Source: Parahoeflea alexandrii
GTDB taxonomy: Bacteria; Pseudomonadota; Alphaproteobacteria; Rhizobiales; Rhizobiaceae
Length of the DNA: 64,000 bases
Direction: 5' to 3'
NCBI RefSeq assembly: GCF_024105735.1
Contig: NZ_JAAAML010000001.1
Coordinates: 434,001 to 498,000, forward strand
Positions within the stretch are counted from its first letter, which is position 1; each line of letters starts with the position of its first letter. Made by a program: the position numbers and the translations under genes. The notes under the pieces are model-generated. The model was not told where the DNA came from. It saw only the letters and a program-made list of their open reading frames with translations, and made no database searches. Positions 1-8,599 of the stretch are shown here, one piece after another.

Positions 1-21
1 GTTGAACAGGAGAACGAGTGC

Positions 22-480
22 ATGCGACTGCTGCTTGCCCTGACGCTGGTGCTTGCTCCTCTGTGTTTCGGACTGGGGATCGTGCTTCCACTGATGCGGT
101 TCGAGACGCTGTACTTCTTCAACCAGTCGCCATCGCTGCTCGGCGTGATCGCGATGCTGTGGACCGGCGATGACCCGGTCCTGGCGGTGGTGGTCGGGCT
201 GGTTTCGGTGGTGTTTCCGGTGGTCAAGCTGGTGGCAATTTCCGCCGAGGCCGTCGGGCTTGCGCGCGGCTCAGGCCTTGCCATGCGGTTGCTGCCGCAT
301 CTGAGCCGCTGGTCGCTGATGGACGTGGTGCTGGTGGCGCTGGTGATCGTGGCAGCCAAGACCGGCGGACTAGCCGAGGCGTTTTCGCAGCCGGGACTGT
401 GGTTATATGGCGGATCAGCATTGCTGGCGGCCATCGCCCACGGCCTGGCCGGTCGGGCAGGTGGGCCGGACAGGGCCTGA
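22..480 (+). CDS. PqiA-like inner-membrane protein
   Basis: This is a 152-residue integral membrane protein of the paraquat-inducible protein A family, in a short single-module form; enterobacterial PqiA carries two such modules. Hydrophobic segments lie at about residues 2-24, 52-74, 99-112 and 125-142. The FPVVKL stretch (about 65-70) and RWSLMDV (about 96-102) are typical PqiA family landmarks. In the family, PqiA works with MCE-type PqiB in lipid handling at the envelope, but no MCE gene is seen here and only 21 bases precede the gene. An AGGAG-like site sits upstream of the ATG. The exact function is unknown. Confidence 0.75.
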   Translation: MRLLLALTLVLAPLCFGLGIVLPLMRFETLYFFNQSPSLLGVIAMLWTGDDPVLAVVVGLVSVVFPVVKLVAISAEAVGLARGSGLAMRLLPHLSRWSLMDVVLVALVIVAAKTGGLAEAFSQPGLWLYGGSALLAAIAHGLAGRAGGPDRA

Positions 481-686
481 CATGGTGGCTGTCCGGCGCC
501 GCGCAAGAGCGATCATCAACGGTGTTGTCGATGTAGGGCAGATTTTGAGGTGGAGCGCCCGGCCGGCGCCGCGGTCGAGCACAGGCGGCACCCGTCGCGA
601 CCCTGTCGGGATGCGCCTGGCGGCAGGGGATATGCTGTTGCGCTCACGCGTTGCCGGTCAGGCTGCCCGGCCGTGGCCGGGCCTGG

Positions 687-962
687 TCAATGCCGGTATT
701 GCTGGATGCGCGTCGTGCGCAGGCCGGCGAGGCCATGATCGCTGATCGAGGACTGCCAGGAGAGGAATTCCTCAACTGTCAGGGTATAGCGCTCGCAAGC
801 CTCCTCGAGACTGAGAAGGCCGCCGCGAACTGCAGCCACCACCTCGGCCTTTCTGCGGATCACCCATCGGCGGGTGTTGGCAGGAGGCAGATCGGCGATT
901 GTCAGCGGGCTCCCATCGGGGCCGATGACATATTTGACACGTGGTCGAACCATTTCGGTCAT
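687..962 (-). CDS. sciP: CtrA inhibitor SciP (DUF1153)
   Basis: A 91-residue protein with the near-invariant SciP/DUF1153 core: RPRVKYVIGPDGSPLTIADL at about residues 6-25, followed by RRWVIRRKAEVVAAVRGGL and a C-terminal helix-turn-helix (EEACERYTLTVEEFLSWQ). In Caulobacter SciP binds DNA and CtrA and blocks CtrA-driven transcription in G1. Conservation is strong enough to name the gene. It is transcribed alone, divergently from mnmA. A CtrA-like half-site pair lies about 53 bases upstream of the start (separate entry), which fits the known feedback between CtrA and SciP. Confidence 0.92.
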   Translation of the reverse strand: MTEMVRPRVKYVIGPDGSPLTIADLPPANTRRWVIRRKAEVVAAVRGGLLSLEEACERYTLTVEEFLSWQSSISDHGLAGLRTTRIQQYRH

Positions 963-1014
963 TGGACTCTCTTACACACTCAAGACCTATCGAGCAGAGA
1001 CTACAGGCGGGGAT

Positions 1015-1029
1015 TTAAAAATTGGCTAA
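1015..1029. promoter_or_regulatory. CtrA-like box upstream of sciP
   Basis: The sequence reads TTAA, seven bases, CTAA, one mismatch from the CtrA consensus TTAA-N7-TTAA. It lies in the mnmA/sciP divergent intergenic region, about 53 bases upstream of the sciP start codon. CtrA control of sciP is known in Caulobacter; use of this site here is inferred. Confidence 0.5.
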
Positions 1030-1110
1030 GGGGCCGGCAAGGTTTTGGTAAGTTTTGGCACAGGCGGTCTGCGCGGTCCGGCCGAATTGCCGCGCGGTTG
1101 GGCAGGCACC

Positions 1111-1139
1111 TTGTTGAGCGCGGCCGCAGACACTATAAT
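1111..1139 (+). promoter_or_regulatory. Sigma-70-like promoter for mnmA
   Basis: A TTGTTG -35 element (1111-1116) and a perfect TATAAT -10 (1134-1139) are separated by 17 bases. The -10 lies about 75 bases upstream of the mnmA start. No other promoter-like pair in this gap is as good. Confidence 0.6.
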
Positions 1140-1212
1140 GGGAAGGTCCCCAGGGACGTTTTTGCAACCGCTTGATCAGCGCCTTGAACGCTGTTGAATG
1201 CCGGGGAAGACA

Positions 1213-2406
1213 GTGAACAGTCTCGATTTTGATAAGGACCCGCGCGATACGCGGGTGGTGGTCGCCATGTCCGGCGGCGTTGACAGCTCGGTCGTCGCGG
1301 GGCTTCTGGCCCGCGATGGCTATGATGTGCTTGGCGTGACCCTGCAGCTCTATGACCATGGTGCCGCGGTGCACCGCGCCGGTGCCTGTTGCGCCGGCCA
1401 GGACATTGATGATGCCAGGCGCGTCTGCGAAACGCTCGGCATCCCGCATTACGTGCTCGACTATGAAAAGCGTTTCCAAGAAGCGGTGATCAATCCGTTT
1501 GCCGAAAGCTATGTGGCCGGCGAAACGCCGATCCCCTGCGTTGCCTGCAACCAGACGGTCAAGTTCGCCGATCTGCTGGCCACCGCGCGGGACCTGGGCG
1601 CGGATGCGCTGGCGACCGGTCACTATATCCGCTCGCGTGCCAACCCGTCGCCGGAGAATCCCGGGCGGCGGGCGTTGTACCGGCCGGTCGATTCTGACCG
1701 CGACCAGAGCTATTTCCTGTTCGCCACGACGCAGGAGCAGCTCGATTATGTCCGCTTCCCGCTCGGCGAACTTCCAAAAATCAGGACCCGGGAACTGGCC
1801 GAGGAAATGGGGCTGATCGTCGCCGACAAGGCCGACAGCCAGGACATCTGTTTCGTGCCGCAGGGCAAATATGCCAATGTGATCACCAAGCTGAAGCCGA
1901 ATGCAGCGCTGGCCGGCGACATCGTCCATATCGACGGGCGGGTGCTCGGCGAGCATCCCGGTATCGTTCATTACACAATCGGCCAGCGCAAGGGCCTGGG
2001 CGTGGCCACCGGCGATCCGCTTTACGTGGTGCATCTCGACGCCCGCTCGCGGCGGGTGATCGTCGGCCCGCGTGAAGCGCTCGATACGCGCCGTCTGATC
2101 CTGCGCGATGTGAACTGGCTTGGCGACATGCCGCTTGCCGAGACCGGCCCCGAGGGGCTTTCCTGCTTTGCCAAGGTGCGCTCGACGCGCCCGCCGCGGC
2201 CGGCGATCGTCCGGCTTGGCGAGACTGGAGAGGTTTCGGTCGAGCTGGTTGAAGGCGAGGCCGGCGTGGCCCCGGGGCAGGCCTGCGTGCTCTATTCGGG
2301 CCCGGGTGACGAGGCACGGGTGTTCGGCGGCGGGTTCATCGATCACTCGGAGCGGTCACCGGCGGCCGAGGCAATGCTGTCGAGCCTGTTGCAGCCCGCC
2401 GCCTGA
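1213..2406 (+). CDS. mnmA: tRNA-specific 2-thiouridylase MnmA
   Basis: MnmA transfers sulfur to U34 of tRNA-Lys, tRNA-Glu and tRNA-Gln in the cytoplasm. Visible features are the PP-loop SGGVDSS near the N-terminus, the catalytic Cys in PCVACNQ (about residue 109) and its partner in DSQDICFV (about 213), and the GQRKGLG motif. The length of about 397 residues is normal for the alphaproteobacterial form. I prefer the GTG at 1213 because GGGGAAG precedes it and family members begin at the equivalent NSLDFDK; an in-frame ATG at 1198 would add five residues. The gene has its own promoter and converges on the oxidoreductase downstream. Confidence 0.95.
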   Translation: MNSLDFDKDPRDTRVVVAMSGGVDSSVVAGLLARDGYDVLGVTLQLYDHGAAVHRAGACCAGQDIDDARRVCETLGIPHYVLDYEKRFQEAVINPFAESYVAGETPIPCVACNQTVKFADLLATARDLGADALATGHYIRSRANPSPENPGRRALYRPVDSDRDQSYFLFATTQEQLDYVRFPLGELPKIRTRELAEEMGLIVADKADSQDICFVPQGKYANVITKLKPNAALAGDIVHIDGRVLGEHPGIVHYTIGQRKGLGVATGDPLYVVHLDARSRRVIVGPREALDTRRLILRDVNWLGDMPLAETGPEGLSCFAKVRSTRPPRPAIVRLGETGEVSVELVEGEAGVAPGQACVLYSGPGDEARVFGGGFIDHSERSPAAEAMLSSLLQPAA

Positions 2407-2437
2407 GGTTGACGCCTGAGGCTGGTCGCAGCGAACC

Positions 2438-2466
2438 CAGGAAAATCGCCTGCTGCCATTTTCCTG
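2438..2466. terminator. Candidate bidirectional terminator
   Basis: A 9-bp perfect inverted repeat (CAGGAAAAT / ATTTTCCTG) with an 11-base loop lies between the convergent stop codons of mnmA and the oxidoreductase. There is no clear long T-run on either side, so termination is inferred from position. Confidence 0.45.
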
Positions 2467-2493
2467 CGGGGTGTGTTGCCGCCGCCGCAAGCC

Positions 2494-3459
2494 TCAGTCG
2501 TGGCGCACTGTGCCTTCCGACAGGATCTCGATGACCGCCAGACCGTCGGCGACCGGCGTGCGTGGCTCCTCCCCAGTGCGGATGCAGTCGAGGAAATGGG
2601 CGCATTCGCGCGTCAGCGGCATGCCGTCGGGAAGATCGACATAGTCAGGATCGACCATTTCCGACTGCCAGCCATTGTCGTCCTCCCACAGCTTGTGGCG
2701 ATAGACTGCGAGCTTCTGGTTCCAAGGCGCCACATCGTCGAACACCGCCATGGCCTTGGAACCGATGACGGTGAGACGGCGTTCGCGGTAGGGATTGAGC
2801 CGGGAGGCAAAGACGTGGCTGCGCACGCCGCTGGCGAACTGCAGGTGCAGATGGGCGAAATCCGACAGCCGGTTGAGCATGGCCGAGCCGACGCCGCGCA
2901 CACTGATCGGTTTTTCCCCGGTCAGCGCCAGGATCAGCGACAGATCATGCGGGGCGATGTCCCAAAGGGCGTCGTTCTCGGCGTGAAACTTGCCGAGGCC
3001 TACCCGGTGGGAATGGATGTAGCGCACGGCGCCGAGCTCTCCGGCCCGGATCATCGCCTCAAGCGCCTCGAAAGCGGGATGAAAGCGCAGCACGTGGCCG
3101 GTCATGGCCACCAGGCCGGACTTCGAAGCCGCGTCGACAACGCGCCGCGCATCGGCGACCGACAACGCGATGGGTTTTTCCACAAGCACATGCTTGCCGG
3201 CTTCCAGCACGGCAATGGTCTGGTCGGCATGATATTGCGGCGGCAAGGCCAGCACCACGCCGTCGATTTCGGGATCGGCGAGAACCTCCTCGATGGTCAT
3301 GGCGCTGACCGAATGGACGCCGGCAAGCTGGCCGGCCCGGTCGGGATGACGGTCGCAGACGGCATGAAGCGCGCCGAGTTCGGCAAAGGTACGGGCATGG
3401 TTGGTGCCCCAGTAACCACATCCGACGACGGCGATCCTGGGGGCGGGGGCGCTTTGCAT
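2494..3459 (-). CDS. Gfo/Idh/MocA family NAD(P)-dependent oxidoreductase
   Basis: A 321-residue dehydrogenase with an N-terminal Rossmann motif (VVGCGYWGTNH, about residues 11-21) and the family EKP motif (VEKPIAL, residues 93-99). The EKP Lys normally takes part in catalysis. A C-terminal alpha/beta domain follows. These enzymes oxidise or reduce sugars, inositols, nucleotide-sugars or biliverdin-like substrates; nothing here fixes the substrate. The ATG at 3459 is preceded by AGGAAA; longer upstream reading is not supported. The gene stands alone, convergent with mnmA. Confidence 0.82.
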   Translation of the reverse strand: MQSAPAPRIAVVGCGYWGTNHARTFAELGALHAVCDRHPDRAGQLAGVHSVSAMTIEEVLADPEIDGVVLALPPQYHADQTIAVLEAGKHVLVEKPIALSVADARRVVDAASKSGLVAMTGHVLRFHPAFEALEAMIRAGELGAVRYIHSHRVGLGKFHAENDALWDIAPHDLSLILALTGEKPISVRGVGSAMLNRLSDFAHLHLQFASGVRSHVFASRLNPYRERRLTVIGSKAMAVFDDVAPWNQKLAVYRHKLWEDDNGWQSEMVDPDYVDLPDGMPLTRECAHFLDCIRTGEEPRTPVADGLAVIEILSEGTVRHD

Positions 3460-3813
3460 GGCAGGGCGTTTCCTGTTTTCTTTCTCGAGATCCTTGGCTG
3501 AGGGGATTAGACCCGATGGCGAAACAAGGCAAGACGAGGTGGGGCAAGACGAGGCAAGGGGGCGAGGTGGGCGAGCTTCGGCAATGTGGGGCAGAGCGGA
3601 CAAGCGTCCGCCCCGCAGCGGCACGGCACGGTGTCCTGAGGCGCCGGTTCAGCCCTGCAAGGCCAACGGCAAATCCGCATTAAACTAGCCGCGGCTGGCC
3701 CTGCCTGCGGTGAGATCAGCGAGAAGGCAAGAAAAGCCGGAACGGCGCTTGACACCAGAGCAGGCCGCACCTTATATGCCGCCCGTCCGGCCCGATAACA
3801 ATCGGCCGCTGGC
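3460..3813. other. Intergenic, purine-rich with a short direct repeat
   Basis: 354 bases without a convincing gene. It holds a purine-rich tract with the 12-mer GGCAAGACGAGG at 3528-3539 and 3542-3553, followed by degenerate GGCAAGG/GGCGAGG units, and ends in the tRNA promoter. I see no other signal. Confidence 0.5.
3749..3778 (+). promoter_or_regulatory. Promoter of tRNA-Met
   Basis: A perfect TTGACA -35 (3749-3754) and a TATATG -10 (3773-3778) are separated by 18 bases. The -10 ends 35 bases before the mature tRNA 5' end. Confidence 0.7.
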
Positions 3814-3890
3814 GGCGGGGTAGCTCAGCTGGTTAGAGCAGCGGAATCATAATCCGCGTGTCGGGGGTTCAAGTCCCTCTCCCGCTACCA
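3814..3890 (+). tRNA. tRNA-Met (CAT)
   Basis: This 77-nt tRNA folds with a 7-bp acceptor stem (GGCGGGG with TCCCGCT, G-T at both ends), D-arm GCTCAGCTGGTTAGAGC, anticodon stem GCGGA/TCCGC around the loop ATCATAA (anticodon CAT), and T-arm with TTCAAGT. The discriminator is A and the CCA end is encoded. The overall form matches the elongator Met tRNA of alphaproteobacteria rather than the initiator. An Ile2 (lysidine) tRNA also has CAT and cannot be excluded by anticodon alone. Confidence 0.9.
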
Positions 3891-4346
3891 TTCATGCAAC
3901 AGATATGATCGCATGCGTTCACTGGGGGCGCGTGGATGCATGGCCTGATGATCCTGACGGTCCATCTTGCTTTGATTGGTTGCTTCGCCAACAATTTGAC
4001 CTCTTTGTTTTTCAGTTCCCGAATGTTGGGAGCAGGAACCCACTGTACGGACGGAATCCGGACCATATTCCGGTTCGCCGTTTTGTGAAAAGTGCGACCG
4101 AGTATCTGACTGGCAAAGGCAATGTTGCCATGTCTGCGGTTAACAGCCCTCACCATGATGGGGCATGTGATGTCGACGGCGCGGCTCAACGCAATTTATA
4201 CGAGATTCCCGCTGCCTATCCGTTCTACTTTCCGATTGTCCGGGCTATTCTCATGTCAAGACGAAGGATGATGGTTCAAGCGCCATCGGCAAGGGCGATG
4301 CGTTCTTGACCCATGTGTTTCACCGGAAGAAGCAGGTGGCGAGGAA
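3891..4346. other. Gene-poor stretch downstream of tRNA-Met
   Basis: 456 bases with visibly lower GC than the surroundings. Open frames exist (for example 3905-4309 on the plus strand and one on the minus strand that runs into the tRNA), but none resembles a family I know or has a good ribosome binding site. I see no integrase and no repeat of the tRNA 3' end. It may be a decayed insertion or ordinary spacer. Confidence 0.35.
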
Positions 4347-4937
4347 ATGGGTGCTTGGTCGAGCAACACATCCGAGGATCTGCCGCCTGAAGCTCTATAC
4401 CTGCCCTCGTTTATTTCCTTTGAAGAGGAAGCAGCGCTTGTTGGCCATCTGGACGGCGGTGAATGGAATTCGGAGCTCAAGCGCCGGGTGCAGCACTTCG
4501 GATACCGCTATGATTACCGGGCACGGGCGGTGACAGCAGACGCCTATCTGGGAGCCTTGCCTGACTGGCTCCTGCGTCTGGGAGCGCGGCTGGTGGTGGC
4601 GGGCCTCGCTGACGGCACGCCGGATCAGGTGATTGCCAACGAATACCTGCCCGGGCAGGGGATCAGTGCCCATGTCGAATGTCTGCCTTGCTTCGATGAC
4701 ACGATCATCTCAATCAGTCTCTTGTCCCGATGCGAGATGGTTTTCCGGCATAGGCCGGACGGCGCGGCGCGGGCGATCATTCTTGATCCCCGTTCCGCCT
4801 TGGTGATGACGGGCGCGGCGCGTTACGACTGGACCCACGAAATCCCTGCGCGCAAGAGCGACCATGTCGATGGCAGGAGGATCGAGCGGTCGCGCAGGAT
4901 CTCGCTGACCTTCCGGAAGGTTGTTCGAAAAACCTAA
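4347..4937 (+). CDS. AlkB-like Fe(II)/2-oxoglutarate dioxygenase
   Basis: A 196-residue protein of the bacterial ALKBH8/AlkB-like group. The NEYLPGQGISAH strand, the distal His in DWTHEI (His164) and the C-terminal Arg-rich RRISLTFR (2-oxoglutarate site, Arg184/Arg190) are recognisable. The family demethylates or hydroxylates nucleic acids or proteins. The first metal motif reads His109-Val-Glu111 instead of the usual His-x-Asp, so activity should not be assumed. The start is uncertain: the ATG at 4347 sits directly against GAGGAA, which is closer than ideal. It stands alone, convergent with the exporter operon. Confidence 0.72.
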   Translation: MGAWSSNTSEDLPPEALYLPSFISFEEEAALVGHLDGGEWNSELKRRVQHFGYRYDYRARAVTADAYLGALPDWLLRLGARLVVAGLADGTPDQVIANEYLPGQGISAHVECLPCFDDTIISISLLSRCEMVFRHRPDGAARAIILDPRSALVMTGAARYDWTHEIPARKSDHVDGRRIERSRRISLTFRKVVRKT

Positions 4938-5028
4938 TCGGCGAGAATTGCATGCTGAGAAAATCTCATGGCCGGCAACGCTGTTAGCCCAAGGACAAAA
5001 CTCCGATTGTCTCGCGGTGGCACGGTGC

Positions 5029-5721
5029 TTAGGTGCGCACGTTGTCCTGGACGATGCGCCCATCTTCCAGGGTGACAATCCGATCAGCCAGATCGAGGAT
5101 GCGCGGGTCATGGGTCACCATCACGGTCGTTGTGCCGCGCGTGCGGCCGAGATCCCTGAACAGCTGCACGGCGGCCATGCCGCTGATCTTGTCGAGGGCC
5201 GCGGTCGGTTCATCGGCGAAGATGATGTCGGGATTCGAGACCAGGGCCCGGGCGATGGCCACCCGCTGTTTCTGGCCTCCCGACAGGTTGCCCGGCAGGT
5301 ACTCAAGCCGCTCGCCCAAGCCCAGCATGTCCAGAAGATGATCTGCGGCCGCGGCATGGCGTTTGGGAACGCCCCGGCCATGGACCTGCAAGCCCATGAT
5401 GACGTTTTGCCGAGCCGTCAGGCTGGCGTGCAGGTTATGCGCCTGAAAGATGAAGCCGAGCCGCCGGCGCATGTCGATCCGCGTGACCTCTTCGGACTGA
5501 AACAGTTCCCGCTCCAACAGCCTTATGCTCCCGCCATGGACCTCGCGCAGACATCCCATGAGGGTAAGGAGGGTGGTTTTCCCGGAGCCCGACGGCCCCA
5601 TGAGAATGGTCAGAGATCCACGCCGCACCGACAGGTTTACGTCGAACAGGGCTTGCTTCCGCGCTTCCCCCTCGCCGAAGAAGTGATCGAGACCTCTGAC
5701 ATCAATCGCTGCGTCAGTCAT
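5029..5721 (-). CDS. DevA-type ABC exporter ATPase
   Basis: The 230-residue nucleotide-binding subunit has Walker A GPSGSGKTT (about residues 42-50), signature LSGGQKQR, Walker B IIFADEPTAALD and the switch His in VMVTHDP. The sequence is of the DevA/LolD/MacB class that partners with FtsX-like permeases. The start is the ATG at 5721, eight bases beyond the permease stop, with GAGG upstream; frames further upstream run into the permease gene. It is the last gene of a three-gene operon (fusion protein, permease, ATPase) and probably energises export of a glycolipid, lipid or peptide across the envelope. Confidence 0.88.
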   Translation of the reverse strand: MTDAAIDVRGLDHFFGEGEARKQALFDVNLSVRRGSLTILMGPSGSGKTTLLTLMGCLREVHGGSIRLLERELFQSEEVTRIDMRRRLGFIFQAHNLHASLTARQNVIMGLQVHGRGVPKRHAAAADHLLDMLGLGERLEYLPGNLSGGQKQRVAIARALVSNPDIIFADEPTAALDKISGMAAVQLFRDLGRTRGTTTVMVTHDPRILDLADRIVTLEDGRIVQDNVRT

Positions 5722-5728
5722 GGCGTCC

Positions 5729-6907
5729 TCAAAACAGATCGGCCGGTTCGGCGGCGGCCAGCTTGCGCATGGCGAGCATGCCCGAGACGGCACAGGCGAT
5801 GATGGTGCCGATGAAGACAGCGACCGCACGCTCTGTCGTCATGAAGATCGGAATGTTCGTAAGGTAGGCGAGCGATTCATAAAACAGCTGCGAAAACAAA
5901 AGTCCCGGCCAGAAGCCGATCGCGGCGAGAATTATCGCCTCCTCCAGGATGATCCCGATGAAAAAGCCCTGCCGGAACCCCATGGCCTTGAAGGTCGCGT
6001 ATTCGCGGATGTGATCGGCGACGTCGGCCGACAGGACCTGGTAGGCAATGACAATCCCGACGACGATCCCGATCGCCACCCCGAATGCGAAGATCAGGCC
6101 AGTCGGGCGTTCGGTCATCTGGTAACGGACTTCCTGTTCCATGGCTTCGGAGACCGGGCGGATCCGGACAGTATCCGGTGGATAGAGCTGCACCAGTTCC
6201 GCAGCTGCCCGCCCGGCATCGGCGCCCGGGGCCAGCGCGAGGAGGATGTGGCTCGGCGTTGCTGAGCTGCGCTGCGGAAACAGATGGAAAAAGGTCTGGT
6301 CGGACACCAGAAAGACGCCGTCCCCTCCAAATCCGCCGCCGATCGACACGGTTCCGATCGCTCCAAGCTGGCGGCTCTGTATCTCGAAGGGCACCGGTGC
6401 TTCGGGTTGCGCGGCGGCAAAGCTGCGCATGTCGACAAAACGCGTCAACGTGTCGACGAGTGCCGTGTCCGATAACGACAGGCTGGTCAGCGGTGCTGCC
6501 AGCGCATCATGAAAGAAGGCAGTCGCGTCGGGGGCGATGCCGAAGAACTGGATCGACGAGGATGCATCATGTCCCGAGATCCAGGTCGAACGGCCCATGT
6601 AGATCGGCGTGCCGCCTGTCACATCCGGGTGCACCAGCGCCTGAAAGAGCCTTTGCCGGGGGAGTGTGGCCGCATCAGACAACGCCTCGGATTCGGCCGG
6701 CGACAGAATGAGCAGATCGGGCTGGAACAGCCTGTAGGGGATGGCGACGGACTCGGCCATCGATCCGGCCAGACCCAGCTGGACGAAAACCAGCACGTTG
6801 GCGAAGGCCACACCGGCCAACGCGGCCAGGAGACGGCCCGGATGATGCGTGAGCTGCAGATACCCGATTGGCAATCGCCCAAGCAGCCGGGTCAGGAAGG
6901 TGGTCAT
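5729..6907 (-). CDS. DevC-type ABC exporter permease (FtsX domain)
   Basis: The 392-residue membrane subunit has one N-terminal transmembrane segment (about residues 29-50), a large extracytoplasmic domain (about 55-260) and three C-terminal segments within an FtsX domain (about 272-385). This is the DevC layout known from the cyanobacterial heterocyst glycolipid exporter. ATG at 6907 overlaps the fusion-protein stop by four bases (ATGA), which indicates translational coupling. The substrate is unknown. Confidence 0.86.
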   Translation of the reverse strand: MTTFLTRLLGRLPIGYLQLTHHPGRLLAALAGVAFANVLVFVQLGLAGSMAESVAIPYRLFQPDLLILSPAESEALSDAATLPRQRLFQALVHPDVTGGTPIYMGRSTWISGHDASSSIQFFGIAPDATAFFHDALAAPLTSLSLSDTALVDTLTRFVDMRSFAAAQPEAPVPFEIQSRQLGAIGTVSIGGGFGGDGVFLVSDQTFFHLFPQRSSATPSHILLALAPGADAGRAAAELVQLYPPDTVRIRPVSEAMEQEVRYQMTERPTGLIFAFGVAIGIVVGIVIAYQVLSADVADHIREYATFKAMGFRQGFFIGIILEEAIILAAIGFWPGLLFSQLFYESLAYLTNIPIFMTTERAVAVFIGTIIACAVSGMLAMRKLAAAEPADLF

Positions 6908-8163
6908 TGTTCCAAGCCTTCCGACGGACTGCCTTCGGCGACCGATATCCGGGCCACGACCTCGAGGTTGATGTAGCGCGCGGCCCGAATGCTCGACGCT
7001 TCGTCCAGCGCGACGTTGACGAGAAGCACACGTGCATCGGTGTTCGCCGCGGGATCTTCCGCCGTCACGCTCTGCCTGCCGACGAGCGTGCCGATGCGCG
7101 CCACTGTTCCTGTGAGCGGTTCGGCGCCCAGCACTCCGGAGACGAGCGAAACGTTCTGTCCGACAGCAACCCGGGGCGCCATGATCTGGAACACCTCGAG
7201 TTCGGCCTCCATCTGCGCCGTGTCGCCCATTTGCAAAAGACCGTTGGCGGGAGGACGCTCGCCGGTGCGCGCCGCCACCTCGATGATCGTTCCGTCCCGC
7301 GGCGCGAGAACCCGGGCACGGTCAAGATCGCTGCGCGCCTGCTCCGCCGCAGCTTCGGCCGCAGCGAGATCAGCGGAGGCCACGGCAACATCCACCTGTT
7401 CGCCGCCCGGTCCGGGCTGATAGCGAGCCAGCGATGCTCGCAAGCGGTCGAGATCGGCGCGGGCGTTGTCGTTGGCCCGGATGGCCGCTTCAAGGGTCGC
7501 CTGGGTTGCAACGCCCCGTTCTATAAGGCTTCTCACCCGCGCAAGTTCGCGTTCGGACGCCGACACCGTCGCCTCCGCGCCGCGGATTTGCGCGCGAAGC
7601 TCGGCTTCGGTCGCCGCAATCTGCACCCGGGTCTGGGCCAGCACCGCCCGTCGGATCGCCAGCGTGCTCTCGGCGCTTGTCAGTGCAGCCTCATAGAGCG
7701 GGAGACTGTCGAGCACCGCCAGGACCTCCCCTTCAGCGACGATGTCGCCCTCAGTCACGAGAACCTGGTCGAGGCGCGCATCGCCGGCCCCCTGGGGAAG
7801 CGCCACCGAAACAATCCCGGCTTTTGGTTGAAGGCGTCCAAGCGCGACAACATCCCCGGTTGCCATTTCGGCGACGCGCTGAGCAGAAGGGACGCGGTCC
7901 ACCGGCAGAGCGATCGGCTGTCTGGCCCCCGCGCCAGGTTCAAGCGAAGTCCATTCGAACACCGCGCGCAATGCCGGGCCTTGGAAATACATACCGACTA
8001 TTGCTCCGACGATCAGAACCGCAAATACGGTCAGCACCTGCACCAACCAGCTGCGCTTCCGGGTTGATGGCGGCTTCAATGACGAATGATCCTTGCCATT
8101 GTCGAGGAGCGGAAGTTTTGCCGACCGGTCTTCAGTTCCGGAGTTCGTTTCGGACGAAGTCAT
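6904..8163 (-). CDS. DevB-type HlyD periplasmic adaptor
   Basis: A 419-residue membrane fusion protein: cytoplasmic N-terminus, one membrane anchor (about residues 39-60, VLTVFAVLIVGAIVGMYF), a lipoyl half (LGRLQPKAGIVSV... and GDIVAEGEVLAVLDS), a long coiled-coil hairpin rich in Ala, Glu and Arg (about 160-300), the second lipoyl half and a beta-barrel domain. This is the HlyD/DevB family, linking the inner-membrane exporter to an outer-membrane channel; no TolC-like gene is in the window. GGAGG precedes the ATG at 8163. It is the first gene of the exporter operon. Confidence 0.86.
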   Translation of the reverse strand: MTSSETNSGTEDRSAKLPLLDNGKDHSSLKPPSTRKRSWLVQVLTVFAVLIVGAIVGMYFQGPALRAVFEWTSLEPGAGARQPIALPVDRVPSAQRVAEMATGDVVALGRLQPKAGIVSVALPQGAGDARLDQVLVTEGDIVAEGEVLAVLDSLPLYEAALTSAESTLAIRRAVLAQTRVQIAATEAELRAQIRGAEATVSASERELARVRSLIERGVATQATLEAAIRANDNARADLDRLRASLARYQPGPGGEQVDVAVASADLAAAEAAAEQARSDLDRARVLAPRDGTIIEVAARTGERPPANGLLQMGDTAQMEAELEVFQIMAPRVAVGQNVSLVSGVLGAEPLTGTVARIGTLVGRQSVTAEDPAANTDARVLLVNVALDEASSIRAARYINLEVVARISVAEGSPSEGLEQ

Positions 8164-8197
8164 GCTGGCCTCCGTTTGTCTTGATTGCACCACACGG

Positions 8198-8599
8198 CTA
8201 AGGCGCTGCCGCTTCCAGTTCGGACCTGGTCAGTACCCCGTCGGCATTTCGGTCAGCGCGGCGGAAGATCGGCGGTGGGCCATCAAGGAATTCGCTCTGG
8301 CTGATCCGGCCGTCACCGTTTGCATCGAGATAAGAAATCTCAGCAAGTTGCGTCCTGGCACGATTGAGCGCAATGCGAGGGAAGTCATCCTCGCCCAGGT
8401 AGCCATCGTTGTTGCGATCGATCTGGGACCATCGTGCGGCCTGAACGACGCGGAATTCGCTATGGGAGATGGCGCCATCGCCATTGGTATCGATGCGTTC
8501 GAAATTGGCGGCCAGCTGCTGGATCGGGTCTTGCGATTGCGCCAGTGCGGGACCGGCGGCAATCGACAGAACCGCAATCAGAAGGATCGTGCGAGACAT
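8198..8599 (-). CDS. Secreted EF-hand calcium-binding protein
   Basis: A 133-residue protein with a clear signal peptide (MSRTILLIAVLSIAAGPALA, cleavage about residue 20) and four EF-hand loops: DTNGDGAISHSEF, DRNNDGYLGEDDF, DANGDGRISQSEF and DRNADGVLTRSEL. All four keep the acidic and Gly positions expected for Ca2+ binding; the last ends in SEL. It should act in the periplasm or outside the cell as a calcium sensor or buffer. The ATG at 8599 has AAGG upstream. It lies 34 bases ahead of the exporter operon on the same strand, so co-transcription is likely. Confidence 0.88.
   Translation of the reverse strand: MSRTILLIAVLSIAAGPALAQSQDPIQQLAANFERIDTNGDGAISHSEFRVVQAARWSQIDRNNDGYLGEDDFPRIALNRARTQLAEISYLDANGDGRISQSEFLDGPPPIFRRADRNADGVLTRSELEAAAP

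Noticed and set aside
1015-2346. Long open frame of 443 codons antisense to mnmA
   Set aside because: MnmA motifs are intact on the plus strand; the antisense frame has no family resemblance and arises from GC-rich codon use.
3528-3560. CRISPR-like or tandem-repeat array
   Set aside because: Only two exact 12-base copies in a purine-rich tract; no spacers and no cas genes.
3814-3890. tRNA-Met as attachment site of an integrated element
   Set aside because: No integrase and no second copy of the tRNA 3' end are visible; kept only as a weak observation.
3905-4309. Possible 134-aa protein after tRNA-Met
   Set aside because: No good ribosome binding site, no known domain and competing frames on the other strand; treated as spacer.
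4956-4968. TGAGA-AAA-TCTCA hairpin between the AlkB-like gene and the exporter operon
   Set aside because: Stem of only 5 bp with a 3-base loop and no T-run; not convincing as a terminator.
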